A stretch of 64,000 nt of DNA, taken from Pararobbsia silviterrae (lineage in GTDB: Bacteria > Pseudomonadota > Gammaproteobacteria > Burkholderiales > Burkholderiaceae). The notes beneath the pieces are model-generated. The model was not told the origin of the DNA. It saw nothing but the letters and a program-made list of their open reading frames with translations, and ran no database searches. Below, piece after piece: positions 1 through 8,535 of this stretch. Numbering within the stretch: position 1 is the stretch's first letter; each line of letters begins with the position of its first letter. Location: positions 55,024-119,023 of the forward strand of contig NZ_RBZU01000016.1 of assembly GCF_003628125.1 (NCBI RefSeq), read 5' to 3'. A program made the position numbers and the translations under genes.

Positions 1-212
1 CGCCGCAGGGGCTCGTGCGGCTCGCGCATTACGCGGGGTTACTGTCGGGACACGTGCCGCTCGTCGCGATCGGCGGGATCGATCTATCGGTCATCGACGC
101 CGTGCTCGCGACCGGCGTCGGCAGCGCCGCGGTCGTACGGGCCGTGACGGAGGCCCCGGATCTCACGGCGGCCGTCGATGCGCTGCAAGCGCATTTCGGT
201 GTCTCGGATTGA
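1..212 (+). CDS. thiE: Thiamine phosphate synthase, C-terminal end (truncated by window edge)
   Basis: The open frame enters from the left edge and ends with TGA at 210-212, so only about the last 70 residues are visible. It shows PLVAIGGI followed by GVGSAAVVRAVTEAPD, which matches the phosphate-binding end of the ThiE TIM barrel. ThiE joins HMP pyrophosphate and thiazole phosphate to make thiamine phosphate in the cytoplasm. The catalytic front half is outside the window, so the call rests on this C-terminal motif and on the usual position of thiE just before the mla genes in Burkholderia relatives. Confidence 0.75.
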   Translation, partial: PQGLVRLAHYAGLLSGHVPLVAIGGIDLSVIDAVLATGVGSAAVVRAVTEAPDLTAAVDALQAHFGVSD

Positions 213-322
213 GCGTCGCGCGCCAATCCGATCGGTGCTCGCCAACCTTTCAAATAGAAAGAAAAGAAAGTCTTTGTTAAGCTCTCGGATCGCCTGCCGC
301 GGCAGGTGTCCGGCTTAACCCC

Positions 323-328
323 TATAAT
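323..328 (+). promoter_or_regulatory. Candidate -10 element for the mla operon
   Basis: A perfect TATAAT lies 27 bases before the GTG start of mlaF, in the AT-richer gap after thiE. No convincing -35 hexamer sits 16-18 bases upstream (the sequence there is GC-rich), so this is a -10 only call. The predicted start would leave a leader of roughly 20 nt. Confidence 0.4.
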
Positions 329-355
329 GCGCCGTCCAGTCAGAAAACCCCTACT

Positions 356-1210
356 GTGCCAAATCCAATGCCCGATCCCATTCTCGAATTGAAGCAAGTC
401 GAGTTCGGCTATGGCGAAACGTCCGTCCTGTCGTCGGTCGACATGCGTTTCGGACGCGGGCAGGTCGTCGCGGTCATGGGCGGGTCGGGCTGCGGGAAGA
501 CGACGATTCTGAGGTTGATCGGCGGACTGATTCGCGCACGGCGCGGCCAGGTCCTCTTCGAGGGACAGAACATCGGCGCGCTCGACGAAGCCGGGCTCTA
601 TGCGGCGCGGCGCCGGATGGGGATGCTGTTCCAGTTCGGCGCGCTTTTTACCGACATGTCGGTGTTCGACAATGTGGCGTTCCCGCTGCGGGAGCACACC
701 GACTTGCCCGATGACATCGTTCGCGACCTCGTGCTCATGAAGCTCAATGCGGTTGGCCTGCGTGGCGCGCGTGCGCTGACGCCGTCCGAGATCTCGGGCG
801 GCATGGCGCGTCGTGTCGCGCTGGCGCGCGCGATCGCGCTCGATCCGGCGCTGATCATGTACGACGAACCGTTTGCGGGGCTCGATCCGATCTCGCTCGG
901 CATCACGGCGAATCTGATTCGCACGCTGAACCGCGCGCTCGGCGCGACGTCGATTCTCGTCACGCACGACGTGCCCGAGTCGTTCGGCATCGCCGACTAC
1001 GTCTATTTCATCGCGAACGGCGGCGTGCACGCGGAAGGCACGCCCGACATGCTGCGCGCGTCGGACGACCCGATCGTGCGTCAATTCATCGACGCCGCGC
1101 CCGACGGTCCGTTCAAGTTCCACTACGCGAACGCCGGACTCGATCACGACTTCGGCTTCGCGTCCGCTGCCTCGGCGTCGGTCCCGGCTTCGACGGAGAC
1201 GCGCGCGTGA
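356..1210 (+). CDS. mlaF: MlaF, ATPase of the Mla phospholipid transporter
   Basis: This is the ATP-binding subunit of the inner-membrane MlaFEDB complex, which moves phospholipids between the inner and outer membranes to keep outer-leaflet asymmetry. The 284-residue protein has Walker A GGSGCGKT (42-49), the ABC signature region SEISGG (144-149) in a form typical of MlaF, Walker B LIMYDEP (166-172) and the H-loop TH (203-204). The C-terminus carries an Ala/Ser-rich extension of about 20 residues. The listed start is GTG; an in-frame ATG at 368 (MPDPILEL) is an equally possible start and neither has a strong Shine-Dalgarno. Its stop overlaps the mlaE start by four bases (GTGA), indicating translational coupling. 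Confidence 0.95.
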   Translation: MPNPMPDPILELKQVEFGYGETSVLSSVDMRFGRGQVVAVMGGSGCGKTTILRLIGGLIRARRGQVLFEGQNIGALDEAGLYAARRRMGMLFQFGALFTDMSVFDNVAFPLREHTDLPDDIVRDLVLMKLNAVGLRGARALTPSEISGGMARRVALARAIALDPALIMYDEPFAGLDPISLGITANLIRTLNRALGATSILVTHDVPESFGIADYVYFIANGGVHAEGTPDMLRASDDPIVRQFIDAAPDGPFKFHYANAGLDHDFGFASAASASVPASTETRA

Positions 1211-1977
1211 TTGAAGCGATCGGGCGGGGCTTCATCGACGCGATTGCGCGCACCGGCTACGGCGCGCGCATGTTCGTGCGTCTCGTGCTGCTTGGGTTCG
1301 CGATGGTGCGGCGTCCGCGCCTCGTGATGAAGCAGATCCATTTTCTCGGCAATTATTCATTGCTGATCATCGGCGTGTCGGGCCTGTTCGTCGGCTTCGT
1401 GCTCGGTCTGCAGGGCTACTACACGCTGAACCGCTACGGCTCGGAACAGGCCTTGGGCCTGCTCGTCGCGCTGTCGCTCGTGCGCGAACTCGGGCCCGTC
1501 GTCACGGGCCTGCTGTTCGCGGGGCGCGCGGGGACGTCGCTGACCGCGGAGATCGGCCTCATGAAGGCCGGCGAACAGCTGACCGCGATGGAAATGATGG
1601 CGGTCGATCCGATGTCCGTCGTACTCGCGCCGCGCTTCTGGGCCGGCGCGATCGCGATGCCCGCGCTGGCCGCGATCTTCAGCGCGGTCGGCATCCTCGG
1701 CGGGTATGTCGTCGGCGTCGTCATGATCGGTGTCGATCCGGGCGCGTTCTGGTCGCAAATGCAGGGCGGCATCGACGTCTGGAGCGATGTCGGCAACGGC
1801 GTGCTCAAGAGCGTCGTGTTCGGGCTCGCCGTGACGTTTATCGCGCTGTTCCAGGGTTTTGAGGCGAAGCCGACCCCCGAAGGCGTCTCGCGTGCGACGA
1901 CGCGCACGGTCGTCTATGCGTCGCTGTCCGTGCTCGGACTCGATTTCCTGCTGACCGCGCTGATGTTCGCGAACTAG
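1207..1977 (+). CDS. mlaE: MlaE, permease of the Mla phospholipid transporter
   Basis: This 256-residue membrane protein is the permease subunit of the Mla transporter. It has the MlaE/YrbE hallmarks: a hydrophobic segment around 45-70 (SLLIIGVSGLFVGFVLGLQG), the conserved LVRELGPVVTGLLFAGRAGTS stretch near 95-115 that contacts the ATPase, and further membrane helices to the C-terminus. The GTG start overlaps the mlaF stop. Length and motif order are normal for the family. The operon context (F-E-D-A-C-B) makes the assignment secure. Confidence 0.95.
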   Translation: MIEAIGRGFIDAIARTGYGARMFVRLVLLGFAMVRRPRLVMKQIHFLGNYSLLIIGVSGLFVGFVLGLQGYYTLNRYGSEQALGLLVALSLVRELGPVVTGLLFAGRAGTSLTAEIGLMKAGEQLTAMEMMAVDPMSVVLAPRFWAGAIAMPALAAIFSAVGILGGYVVGVVMIGVDPGAFWSQMQGGIDVWSDVGNGVLKSVVFGLAVTFIALFQGFEAKPTPEGVSRATTRTVVYASLSVLGLDFLLTALMFAN

Positions 1978-2047
1978 CCCCTTCGTCCATTCCGGCCCTC
2001 CCACGTCGACCTACGAACGTCCCAAGAATCGAAAGCAGAGAGAACGC

Positions 2048-2590
2048 ATGAAGAAAAACGCACTGGACTTCTGGGTTGGCGTATTCGTGATCGTGGGATT
2101 CGCCGCGTTGCTGTTTCTCGCGCTCAAGGCGGCGAACCTGAGTGCGCTGTCGTTCCAGCCGACCTACGACGTCAAGCTCAATTTCGACAATATCGGCGGA
2201 CTCAAGCCGCGTGCGGCGGTCAAGAGTTCGGGCGTGGTCGTCGGGCGCGTCAAGAGCATCGGGTTCGACGACAAGGCGTATCAGGCGGTCGTCACGCTGT
2301 CGATCGACAAGCAATACCAATTCCCGAAGGATTCGTCGGCCAAGATCCTGACCTCGGGCCTGCTCGGCGAGCAATACATCGGCCTCGAACCGGGCGGCGA
2401 CACCGACATGCTGAAATCGGGCGATACGATCACAATGACGCAATCAGCGATCGTGCTCGAGAACCTGATCGGGCAGTTTCTCTATAACAAAGCGGCCGAC
2501 GCGGGCACGAAGGCGGCGCCCGCCGGTCCGGCCGCAACGCCGGCGCCCGCCACGTCGGGCGCACCGGCGGACGCTCAAGGGGTGAAGTAA
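2048..2590 (+). CDS. mlaD: MlaD, MCE-domain substrate-binding subunit
   Basis: MlaD anchors in the inner membrane and forms the hexameric MCE ring through which lipids pass between MlaC and MlaE. The 180-residue protein starts with one transmembrane helix (about 8-28), then the MCE domain (about 38-118) with LNFDNIGGLKPRAAVKSSGV and SGLLGEQYIGLEPGG. After residue 150 the tail becomes Ala/Pro/Gly-rich and is probably disordered. AGAGAA lies just before the ATG. Its TAA stop shares one base with the mlaA ATG. Confidence 0.94.
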   Translation: MKKNALDFWVGVFVIVGFAALLFLALKAANLSALSFQPTYDVKLNFDNIGGLKPRAAVKSSGVVVGRVKSIGFDDKAYQAVVTLSIDKQYQFPKDSSAKILTSGLLGEQYIGLEPGGDTDMLKSGDTITMTQSAIVLENLIGQFLYNKAADAGTKAAPAGPAATPAPATSGAPADAQGVK

Positions 2591-3627
2591 TGAATGTTCG
2601 GCACCTTCCGCGCCTCGGCGCGCTGGCTCTGAGCCTCGCGCTCGCGGCGTGCGCGACGACGCGCACGCCGTCGCCGAGCGATCCGCTCGAAGGCATGAAT
2701 CGTGCAATCTTCACGTTCAACGACACGCTCGACAAGTACACGTTCAAGCCGGTCGCGCAGGGTTACCAATGGGCGGTGCCGCAGCCGATCCGCACGGGCG
2801 TGACCAATGTGTTCGCGAACGTCGGCGACGCGTACACGGCGTTCAACGAATTGCTGCAGCTCAAGATCACCGATTTCGTATCGGACGTCATGCGCGTGAC
2901 GGTCAATACGTTCTGGGGGCTCGGCGGGTTGTTCGACGTCGCGACGTTGATGAATCTGCCCAAGCATCAACAGGATTTCGGTCTGACGATGGGGCGCTAC
3001 GGCGTGCCGGCGGGCCCGTATCTCGTGATCCCGCTGCTCGGCCCGAGCGATCTGCGCGACGGCGTCGGCACGATCGTCGATTTCGAGCTCGATCCGACGT
3101 CGTTCATCAGTCCGGTGAGCCTGCGCAACTACATCTTCGTCGTGCGTCTCGTGAATACGCGGGCGAACCTGCTCGGCGCCAGCGATCTGCTCTCGAACGC
3201 GGCGCTCGACAAGTATTCGTTCGTGCGTGACGCGTATCAGCAGCGCCGCGCGTATTTGCTGCACGCGGGTAACGGTACGTCGGCGCCGCTGCCGAATTAC
3301 GATGACGAGGGCGCGACCGATAGCGGTGCGGCAGCGCCCGCGGCGGGCGCTGCGCCGACGTCGCCGGGCAAGGCGGCGCCCGCGAGTCCGGCGTCGTCGC
3401 CGGCTCCGACGACGCCCGCGCCGGGATCGTCGCACCCGACGCCCGCACCCGCGGCGCCCGCATCGGACGCGAGTCCGGGCGCCTCGTCGGACGGTGGCGC
3501 GGCGACCGCGTCGTCGAGCGATGCGGTCGCGTCGGCGCCTGTCGGGGCAAGCGAGCCGGTCGAACCGTCGATGCCGGGATCGCAGATGATGATGCCGTCG
3601 ATCGCGCCCGCGCTCCGGGTCAAGTGA
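2590..3627 (+). CDS. mlaA: MlaA (VacJ), outer-membrane lipoprotein of the Mla pathway
   Basis: MlaA sits in the outer membrane with porins, removes phospholipids from the outer leaflet and hands them to MlaC. The protein starts with a lipoprotein signal ending in LAAC, so Cys21 would be lipidated. The VacJ domain spans about 28-235, with DPLEGMNRAIFTFNDTLD and RYGVPAGPYLVIPLLGPS. Residues about 236-345 form an Ala/Pro/Ser-rich low-complexity tail, making the protein about 345 residues, longer than the E. coli protein of roughly 250. Placing mlaA inside the mlaFED-CB operon is usual for Burkholderia but not for enterics. Confidence 0.94.
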   Translation: MNVRHLPRLGALALSLALAACATTRTPSPSDPLEGMNRAIFTFNDTLDKYTFKPVAQGYQWAVPQPIRTGVTNVFANVGDAYTAFNELLQLKITDFVSDVMRVTVNTFWGLGGLFDVATLMNLPKHQQDFGLTMGRYGVPAGPYLVIPLLGPSDLRDGVGTIVDFELDPTSFISPVSLRNYIFVVRLVNTRANLLGASDLLSNAALDKYSFVRDAYQQRRAYLLHAGNGTSAPLPNYDDEGATDSGAAAPAAGAAPTSPGKAAPASPASSPAPTTPAPGSSHPTPAPAAPASDASPGASSDGGAATASSSDAVASAPVGASEPVEPSMPGSQMMMPSIAPALRVK

Positions 3628-3882
3628 CGTCGAGCCGACCGGGTTGCGCGTGACCGTGCAAGCATGCGGGATGGCGCTGCGGTCGGTCGTGGCCTGTCGC
3701 CGGCGCGCTTGAAACGATTCGAAATGTCTCGGCGCGCGCGTGCGTCAAACGACGCGAACCGCGTGGTTGGGTGTAATGAAGTAACGCGAGGATACGGATT
3801 CGCACGGATCGCAACGTCTGCGCCGTGAACTGAATGCGTTACGCTCGCTCGAATGGTGACTCAAATGGTAGGGAACTCAGCG

Positions 3883-4515
3883 ATGAAGAAGCCTTTCTGG
3901 ATGTCGATGTTCGTGGTGCTCATGTTGGCGTGCGGCCTCGCGCGCGCGCAGGCGACGCAGACGATCGATGCGAGCACGCCCGAGGGGCTCGTCAAGGGCC
4001 TGACGGCCGAAGTCATGGCGGCGGTCAAGAGCGACAAGGCTGTTCAAGGCGGCAATCTCGATCACATCACGCAGCTCGTCAACGAAACGATCCTCCCGTA
4101 CACGGATATCGAGCGCACGACGCGCCTCGTGATGGGCCGCAACTGGAACAAGGCGACGCCCGAGCAGCAGACGCAGATCGTCGAACAGTTCAAGAAGCTG
4201 CTGATCCGCACGTATTCGGGCGCGATCGCGCAGATCCACGACCAGCAGGTCACGTTCCAGCCGTTGCGCGGCGCGTCCGATACGGATGCCGTCGTGCGCA
4301 CGCAGGTCCTGAACCAGGGTCAGACGATCGAGCTCGATTACCGGCTCGAGAAGACGGCGAACGGCTGGAAAGTCTATGACATCAACGTGCTCGGCGCGTG
4401 GCTGATCCAGGCGTATCAGTCGCAGTTCAACGAGAAGATCACGCAAAGCGGGATCGACGGCCTGCTCGATTTCCTCACGCACTTCAACGCGTCGCCCGCG
4501 CGCGGCCAGTCGTAA
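3883..4515 (+). CDS. mlaC: MlaC, periplasmic phospholipid-binding protein
   Basis: MlaC ferries phospholipids across the periplasm between the MlaA and MlaFEDB complexes. From ATG 3883 the 210-residue product begins with a signal peptide (MKKPFWMSMFVVLMLACGLARAQA, cleavage expected after ARA-QA). The frame is open from an ATG at 3853 as well, but only the 3883 start gives a clean signal peptide. The mature part has the family stretches LPYTDIERTTRLVMGRNW (about 71-88) and GWKVYDINVLGAWLIQAYQ. It is separated from mlaA by about 255 bp with no gene seen. Confidence 0.93.
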   Translation: MKKPFWMSMFVVLMLACGLARAQATQTIDASTPEGLVKGLTAEVMAAVKSDKAVQGGNLDHITQLVNETILPYTDIERTTRLVMGRNWNKATPEQQTQIVEQFKKLLIRTYSGAIAQIHDQQVTFQPLRGASDTDAVVRTQVLNQGQTIELDYRLEKTANGWKVYDINVLGAWLIQAYQSQFNEKITQSGIDGLLDFLTHFNASPARGQS

Positions 4516-4529
4516 TCGCGTGCTGTCGC

Positions 4530-4808
4530 ATGGGTGCTCACACGCAATTTGAAACCGGCGCGAGACTGACGTTCGAGACCGCGAAAGCGGTGCTCGACGC
4601 GGGGCTCTCGCGCATCGCGGCCGGGGCGACGCAGGTCGACTGCGCGCCGCTCGAACACTTCGACTCGTCGGCGCTCGCGGTCCTGCTCGCGTGGCGCCGC
4701 GCCGCGCAGGAGCGCGGCGCCGATCTCGCGGTCGCCGGCTTGCCGGCCGGACTGGCGAGCCTCGCCGAGGCCTACGGCGTCACGCCCCTGATCGTGTCCG
4801 CGGTCTGA
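4530..4808 (+). CDS. mlaB: MlaB, STAS-domain subunit of the Mla transporter
   Basis: MlaB is the small cytoplasmic STAS protein that binds and stabilises the MlaF ATPase. The 92-residue product has the compact STAS pattern with VDCAPLEHFDSSALAVLLAWRR; the D-S-S lies where anti-sigma-antagonist-like STAS domains keep their conserved Asp-Ser/Thr. The frame is open further upstream into mlaC, but ATG 4530, 14 bases after the mlaC stop, gives the normal family length. Confidence 0.88.
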   Translation: MGAHTQFETGARLTFETAKAVLDAGLSRIAAGATQVDCAPLEHFDSSALAVLLAWRRAAQERGADLAVAGLPAGLASLAEAYGVTPLIVSAV

Positions 4809-4891
4809 TCGTTTCGCCCGCGCGAGCGCGTGCTCAAGCCCTGAGTCGAGACGGGATTGAGGCGCACGCGGGGCGGTGTGCCGACTTCGCC

Positions 4892-4897
4892 TATAAT
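4892..4897 (+). promoter_or_regulatory. Candidate -10 element for the ABC exporter/ibaG unit
   Basis: A perfect TATAAT is found 82 bases before the start of the ABC ATPase. No matching -35 hexamer is seen at 16-18 bases; TTGAGG occurs but at an unworkable 29-base spacing. It may mark a separate promoter for the exporter genes downstream of mla. Confidence 0.35.
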
Positions 4898-4979
4898 CAA
4901 GCGTTTTTGAGCATTGAGGCAGGGCGCGATCTCGCGTTTTGCCCTCCTGTCGCGGTCTGCTTGGACCGGGCGAGCCGTC

Positions 4980-5915
4980 ATGTCAGCGATCGAAATACGC
5001 AACGTCAAGAAGCGCTATCAGGCGCTTCAAGCGCTCAAGGGCGTCAATTTGAGCGTGGAACCCGGTGAGTTCTTCGGCCTGCTCGGCCCGAACGGCGCCG
5101 GCAAGACCACGCTGATCAGCATCCTCGCAGGCCTCGCGCGCGCCGACGAGGGCCATATCCTCGTCGAAGGGCATGACGTCGTCACCGACTTCCAGGCCGC
5201 GCGCCGCGCGCTGGGCGTCGTGCCGCAGGAACTCGTCTTCGATCCGTTCTTCACGGTGCGCGAAACGCTGCGCATCCAGTCGGGCTACTACGGCCTGCGC
5301 CGCAACGACGACTGGATCGACGAGATCATGGCGAATCTCGACCTGACCGAAAAAGCCGACGTCAACACCCGGGCACTCTCGGGCGGCATGAAGCGGCGCG
5401 TGCTCGTCGCTCAGGCGCTCGTGCACAAGCCGCCCGTCATCGTGCTCGACGAGCCGACCGCGGGCGTCGACGTCGAGCTTCGCCAGGGTCTCTGGAAGTT
5501 CATTTCGAGGCTCAATCGCGAAGGCCATACGATCGTGCTGACGACGCACTATCTCGAAGAAGCCGAACAGCTCTGCACGCGCATCGCGATGCTGCGCCGG
5601 GGCGAAATCGTCGCGCTCGACCGCACGGCCGATCTGCTCAAGCGGTTCTCGGTCATGCAGCTGTCGCTGCGGCTCGCCACGGGCGTGCTGCCGGCCGAGC
5701 TGCGCGTGCTCGAGTCCGAGGGCGGCCGACGCCCGAACGCGAGCGAGCGCGATCACGTGCTGCGGCTCGGCAGCTACGAGGACGTCGAACCGATCCTCGC
5801 GCAATGCCGCGCGGCCGGATGCACGTTCGACGAGATCGAGATCAGCAAGGCCGATCTCGAGGACGTGTTCGTGCAGGTCATGCGCGAGCCCGCGCTCGTG
5901 GAGGGGCTCGCATGA
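4980..5915 (+). CDS. ABC-2 type exporter, ATP-binding protein (YadG-like)
   Basis: The 311-residue ATPase has Walker A GPNGAGKT (36-43), signature LSGGMKRR, Walker B VIVLDEPTAGVD and an H-loop TTHYLEEAEQL. The sequence family is the NodI/YadG/drug-exporter type, whose substrate is rarely known. It is paired with the permease downstream by a four-base ATGA overlap, so the two form one exporter. An upstream in-frame extension to 4914 exists, but ATG 4980 starts directly at the ABC domain. The same gene pair follows mlaB in related genomes; a role in envelope lipid or polymer export is only an inference from context. Confidence 0.9.
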   Translation: MSAIEIRNVKKRYQALQALKGVNLSVEPGEFFGLLGPNGAGKTTLISILAGLARADEGHILVEGHDVVTDFQAARRALGVVPQELVFDPFFTVRETLRIQSGYYGLRRNDDWIDEIMANLDLTEKADVNTRALSGGMKRRVLVAQALVHKPPVIVLDEPTAGVDVELRQGLWKFISRLNREGHTIVLTTHYLEEAEQLCTRIAMLRRGEIVALDRTADLLKRFSVMQLSLRLATGVLPAELRVLESEGGRRPNASERDHVLRLGSYEDVEPILAQCRAAGCTFDEIEISKADLEDVFVQVMREPALVEGLA

Positions 5916-6667
5916 GCGGATTCCGCACGCTGTTCTACAAGGAAGTCCTGCGTTTCTGGAAGGTCGCGTTTCAGACCGTCGCGGCGCCGATCGTGACCGC
6001 GCTGCTTTACCTGACGATCTTCGGGCACGCGCTGCAAAACCACGTCGCCGTCTATCCGGGCGTGCTCTATACGAGCTTCCTGATCCCGGGGCTCGTGATG
6101 ATGAGCGTGTTGCAGAACGCGTTCGCGAACTCGTCGTCGTCGCTGATCCAGTCGAAGGTCACGGGCAATCTCGTGTTCGTGCTGCTGACGCCGCTCTCGC
6201 ACTGGGAGATGTTCTCGGCCTACGTGCTCGCCGCGATCGTGCGCGGACTCGCGGTCGGCTTCGGCGTATTCATCGTGACGATCTGGTTCGTGCCGATCAC
6301 GTTCGCGTCGCCGTTTTTCATCATCGTGTTCGGCGCGCTCGGCGCGGCCATTCTCGGCACGCTCGGCCTGATCGCCGGGATCTGGGCTCAGAAATTCGAT
6401 CAGCTCGCGACATTTCAGAATTTCCTGATTATGCCGCTGACCTTCTTATCGGGCGTCTTTTACTCGACGCACTCGCTGCCGCCGGTCTGGCGCGCGATTT
6501 CGCAGCTGAACCCGTTCTTCTACATGATCGACGGATTCCGCTACGGCTTTTTCGGCGTCGGCGACGTCGATCCGTGGCTCAGCGTGCTCGTCGTCGGCGG
6601 TTTTCTGGTTATCGTGGCCGCGCTCGCCGTGGCCTTGCTCAAGCGCGGCTACAAGCTTCGCTATTGA
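5912..6667 (+). CDS. ABC-2 type exporter, permease (YadH-like)
   Basis: A 251-residue integral membrane protein of the ABC2_membrane family with about six predicted helices. The conserved C-terminal ABC-2 signature region is visible (FLIMPLTFLSGVFYS and LNPFFYMIDGFRYG). The ATG overlaps the ATPase stop by four bases, so the pair is translationally coupled. Its closest well-known relative by layout is E. coli YadH; no substrate can be read from the sequence. Alternative upstream starts overlap the ATPase gene and would lengthen the N-terminus without adding conserved sequence. Confidence 0.9.
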   Translation: MSGFRTLFYKEVLRFWKVAFQTVAAPIVTALLYLTIFGHALQNHVAVYPGVLYTSFLIPGLVMMSVLQNAFANSSSSLIQSKVTGNLVFVLLTPLSHWEMFSAYVLAAIVRGLAVGFGVFIVTIWFVPITFASPFFIIVFGALGAAILGTLGLIAGIWAQKFDQLATFQNFLIMPLTFLSGVFYSTHSLPPVWRAISQLNPFFYMIDGFRYGFFGVGDVDPWLSVLVVGGFLVIVAALAVALLKRGYKLRY

Positions 6668-6678
6668 AAGGAAGATTC

Positions 6679-6918
6679 ATGTTGCCGACTCCCGAAGACG
6701 TCAAGCAATACATCGCCGCGGGGCTCGCCTGCGAGCACCTCGCGGTCGAGGGCGACGGCCAGCATTTCTTTGCGACGATCGTCAGCGAAGCCTTCACGGG
6801 CAAGCGGCCGATCCAGCGGCACCAGCTTGTCTATGCCGCGCTCGGCGATCGCATGAAGGCCGAGATCCACGCATTGAGCATGAAGACGCTGACACCCGCG
6901 GAGTGGCGCGCCGCCTGA
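6679..6918 (+). CDS. ibaG: BolA-family protein IbaG
   Basis: A 79-residue BolA/IbaG-type protein, recognised from GDGQHFFATIVSEAFTGKRPIQRHQLVYAALGD and a terminal helix. BolA-like proteins bind monothiol glutaredoxins and [2Fe-2S] clusters; grxD is present in this window (38.0 kb). Position just before murA is the same as E. coli ibaG (yrbA), which supports IbaG over BolA itself. A good Shine-Dalgarno (GAAAGGAAG) precedes the ATG. Confidence 0.88.
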   Translation: MLPTPEDVKQYIAAGLACEHLAVEGDGQHFFATIVSEAFTGKRPIQRHQLVYAALGDRMKAEIHALSMKTLTPAEWRAA

Positions 6919-7113
6919 GCGCGCACCCGCGATCGAATCGACAAGAAGCGGTCTCGCGATGACGGGGCCGCATGCGAACCACACGCGCAATCGGGATACG
7001 CAGTCACTCGCAGTACATTGGGAATCGTTTTGCGAATCGAAGAATCAAGCGGCAGGGCCGGCGGCGCACAAACAGCCGGCATCTCTCAGAACAACTCGTC
7101 CACGAAGGAAATC

Positions 7114-8535
7114 ATGGACAAACTTGTGATTCAGGGCGGCCGCCGGCTTTCCGGCGAAATCACCGTATCCGGCGCGAAGAACGCGGCGTTGCCGATTCTT
7201 TGCGCCAGCCTTCTGACGGCGGACACCGTATCGCTGTCGAACGTGCCGAATCTGCAGGACGTGCGCACGACGCTCAAGCTGCTGCGTCAGATGGGCGTGC
7301 ACGCGAGCGCATCGGGCCACGAAGTGAGCCTTGACGGACGTCATGTCGACAATCCGGTCGCGCCGTATGAACTCGTCAAGACGATGCGCGCGTCGATCCT
7401 CGTGCTCGGTCCGCTGCTCGCGCGCTTCGGCTATGCGAAGGTCTCGCTGCCGGGCGGCTGCGCGATCGGCGCGCGGCCCGTCGACCAGCACATCAAGGGC
7501 TTGCAGGCGATGGGCGCCGAGATCTCGATCGAGCATGGCTTCATCGAGGCCCGCGCGCGACGCCTGAAGGGCAATTCGATCCTGACCGACATGATCACGG
7601 TCACCGGCACGGAAAATCTGCTGATGGCCGCCACGCTCGCCGAGGGCGAGACGGTGCTCGAGAACGCCGCCTGCGAACCCGAGGTCACGGATCTCGCGAA
7701 TCTGCTCGTGAGCATGGGCGCGAAGATCGACGGCATCGGCACGGGCCGTCTCGTGATCCAGGGTGTCGAGCGCCTGCATGGCGCGAGCCATCGTGTGATT
7801 CCCGACCGCATCGAAGCGGGCACCTTCCTGTGCGCCGTCGCGGCCGCGGGCGGCGACGTGACGCTGCGCAGCGTGCGCGCGGGCCTGCTCGACGCCGTGC
7901 TCGACAAGCTGCGCGAATCGGGCGCCGAGCTTTCGGGCGGCGACGACTGGATCCGCGTGCGCATGGATCGCCGTCCGACGGCCGTGAGCTTCCGGACCTC
8001 CGAATATCCGGCGTTCCCGACCGATATGCAGGCGCAGTTCATGGCGCTGAACAGCGTCGCGGACGGCGCGTCGCGCGTCGTCGAGACGATTTTCGAAAAT
8101 CGCTTCATGCACGTCCAGGAACTCAACCGTCTCGGCGCGAACATCACGATCGACGGTCATACGGCGCTCGTGACCGGCGTCGAGCGTCTGTCGGGCGCGA
8201 ACGTCATGGCGACCGATCTGCGCGCGTCGGCGAGCCTCGTGATCGCGGGCCTCGTCGCGTCGGGCGAAACGCATGTCGACCGGATCTATCACCTGGACCG
8301 CGGGTACGACCGCATGGAAGCGAAGCTCTGCGGCGTGGGCGCCGACGTACGCCGGATCGACGGTCGCGGCGCGCCCGCTACGCTTGTCGACGAAGCCGAC
8401 GACGACGCGCCGCACGTCAACGGCGTGAACGGCATCCACGACTCGAACGCGACGCATGCGATCGACGCGCACGCCGCCGACATCTCGGCGCCGGCGAATC
8501 GCGCGGGCGACGCACCGGCGGGGCGCGTGCAATGA
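7114..8535 (+). CDS. murA: UDP-N-acetylglucosamine 1-carboxyvinyltransferase MurA
   Basis: MurA catalyses the first committed step of peptidoglycan synthesis, transferring enolpyruvate from PEP to UDP-GlcNAc in the cytoplasm. The start at ATG 7114 is fixed by AAGGAAATC just upstream and by MDKLVIQGG. Lys22 (SGAKNA) and the catalytic, fosfomycin-targeted Cys116 ([14 protein letters not shown]) are both present. The 473-residue product is about 50 residues longer than usual: from about residue 425 there is an Asp/Ala/His/Asn-rich tail with no fold I recognise. The stop overlaps hisG by four bases (ATGA), tying murA to the his genes. Confidence 0.97.
   Translation: MDKLVIQGGRRLSGEITVSGAKNAALPILCASLLTADTVSLSNVPNLQDVRTTLKLLRQMGVHASASGHEVSLDGRHVDNPVAPYELVKTMRASILVLGPLLARFGYAKVSLPGGCAIGARPVDQHIKGLQAMGAEISIEHGFIEARARRLKGNSILTDMITVTGTENLLMAATLAEGETVLENAACEPEVTDLANLLVSMGAKIDGIGTGRLVIQGVERLHGASHRVIPDRIEAGTFLCAVAAAGGDVTLRSVRAGLLDAVLDKLRESGAELSGGDDWIRVRMDRRPTAVSFRTSEYPAFPTDMQAQFMALNSVADGASRVVETIFENRFMHVQELNRLGANITIDGHTALVTGVERLSGANVMATDLRASASLVIAGLVASGETHVDRIYHLDRGYDRMEAKLCGVGADVRRIDGRGAPATLVDEADDDAPHVNGVNGIHDSNATHAIDAHAADISAPANRAGDAPAGRVQ

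Noticed and set aside
4857..4897. TTGAGG plus TATAAT as a full promoter before the ABC exporter
   Set aside because: The spacing is 29 bases, far beyond the workable 15-19, so only the -10 element was kept.
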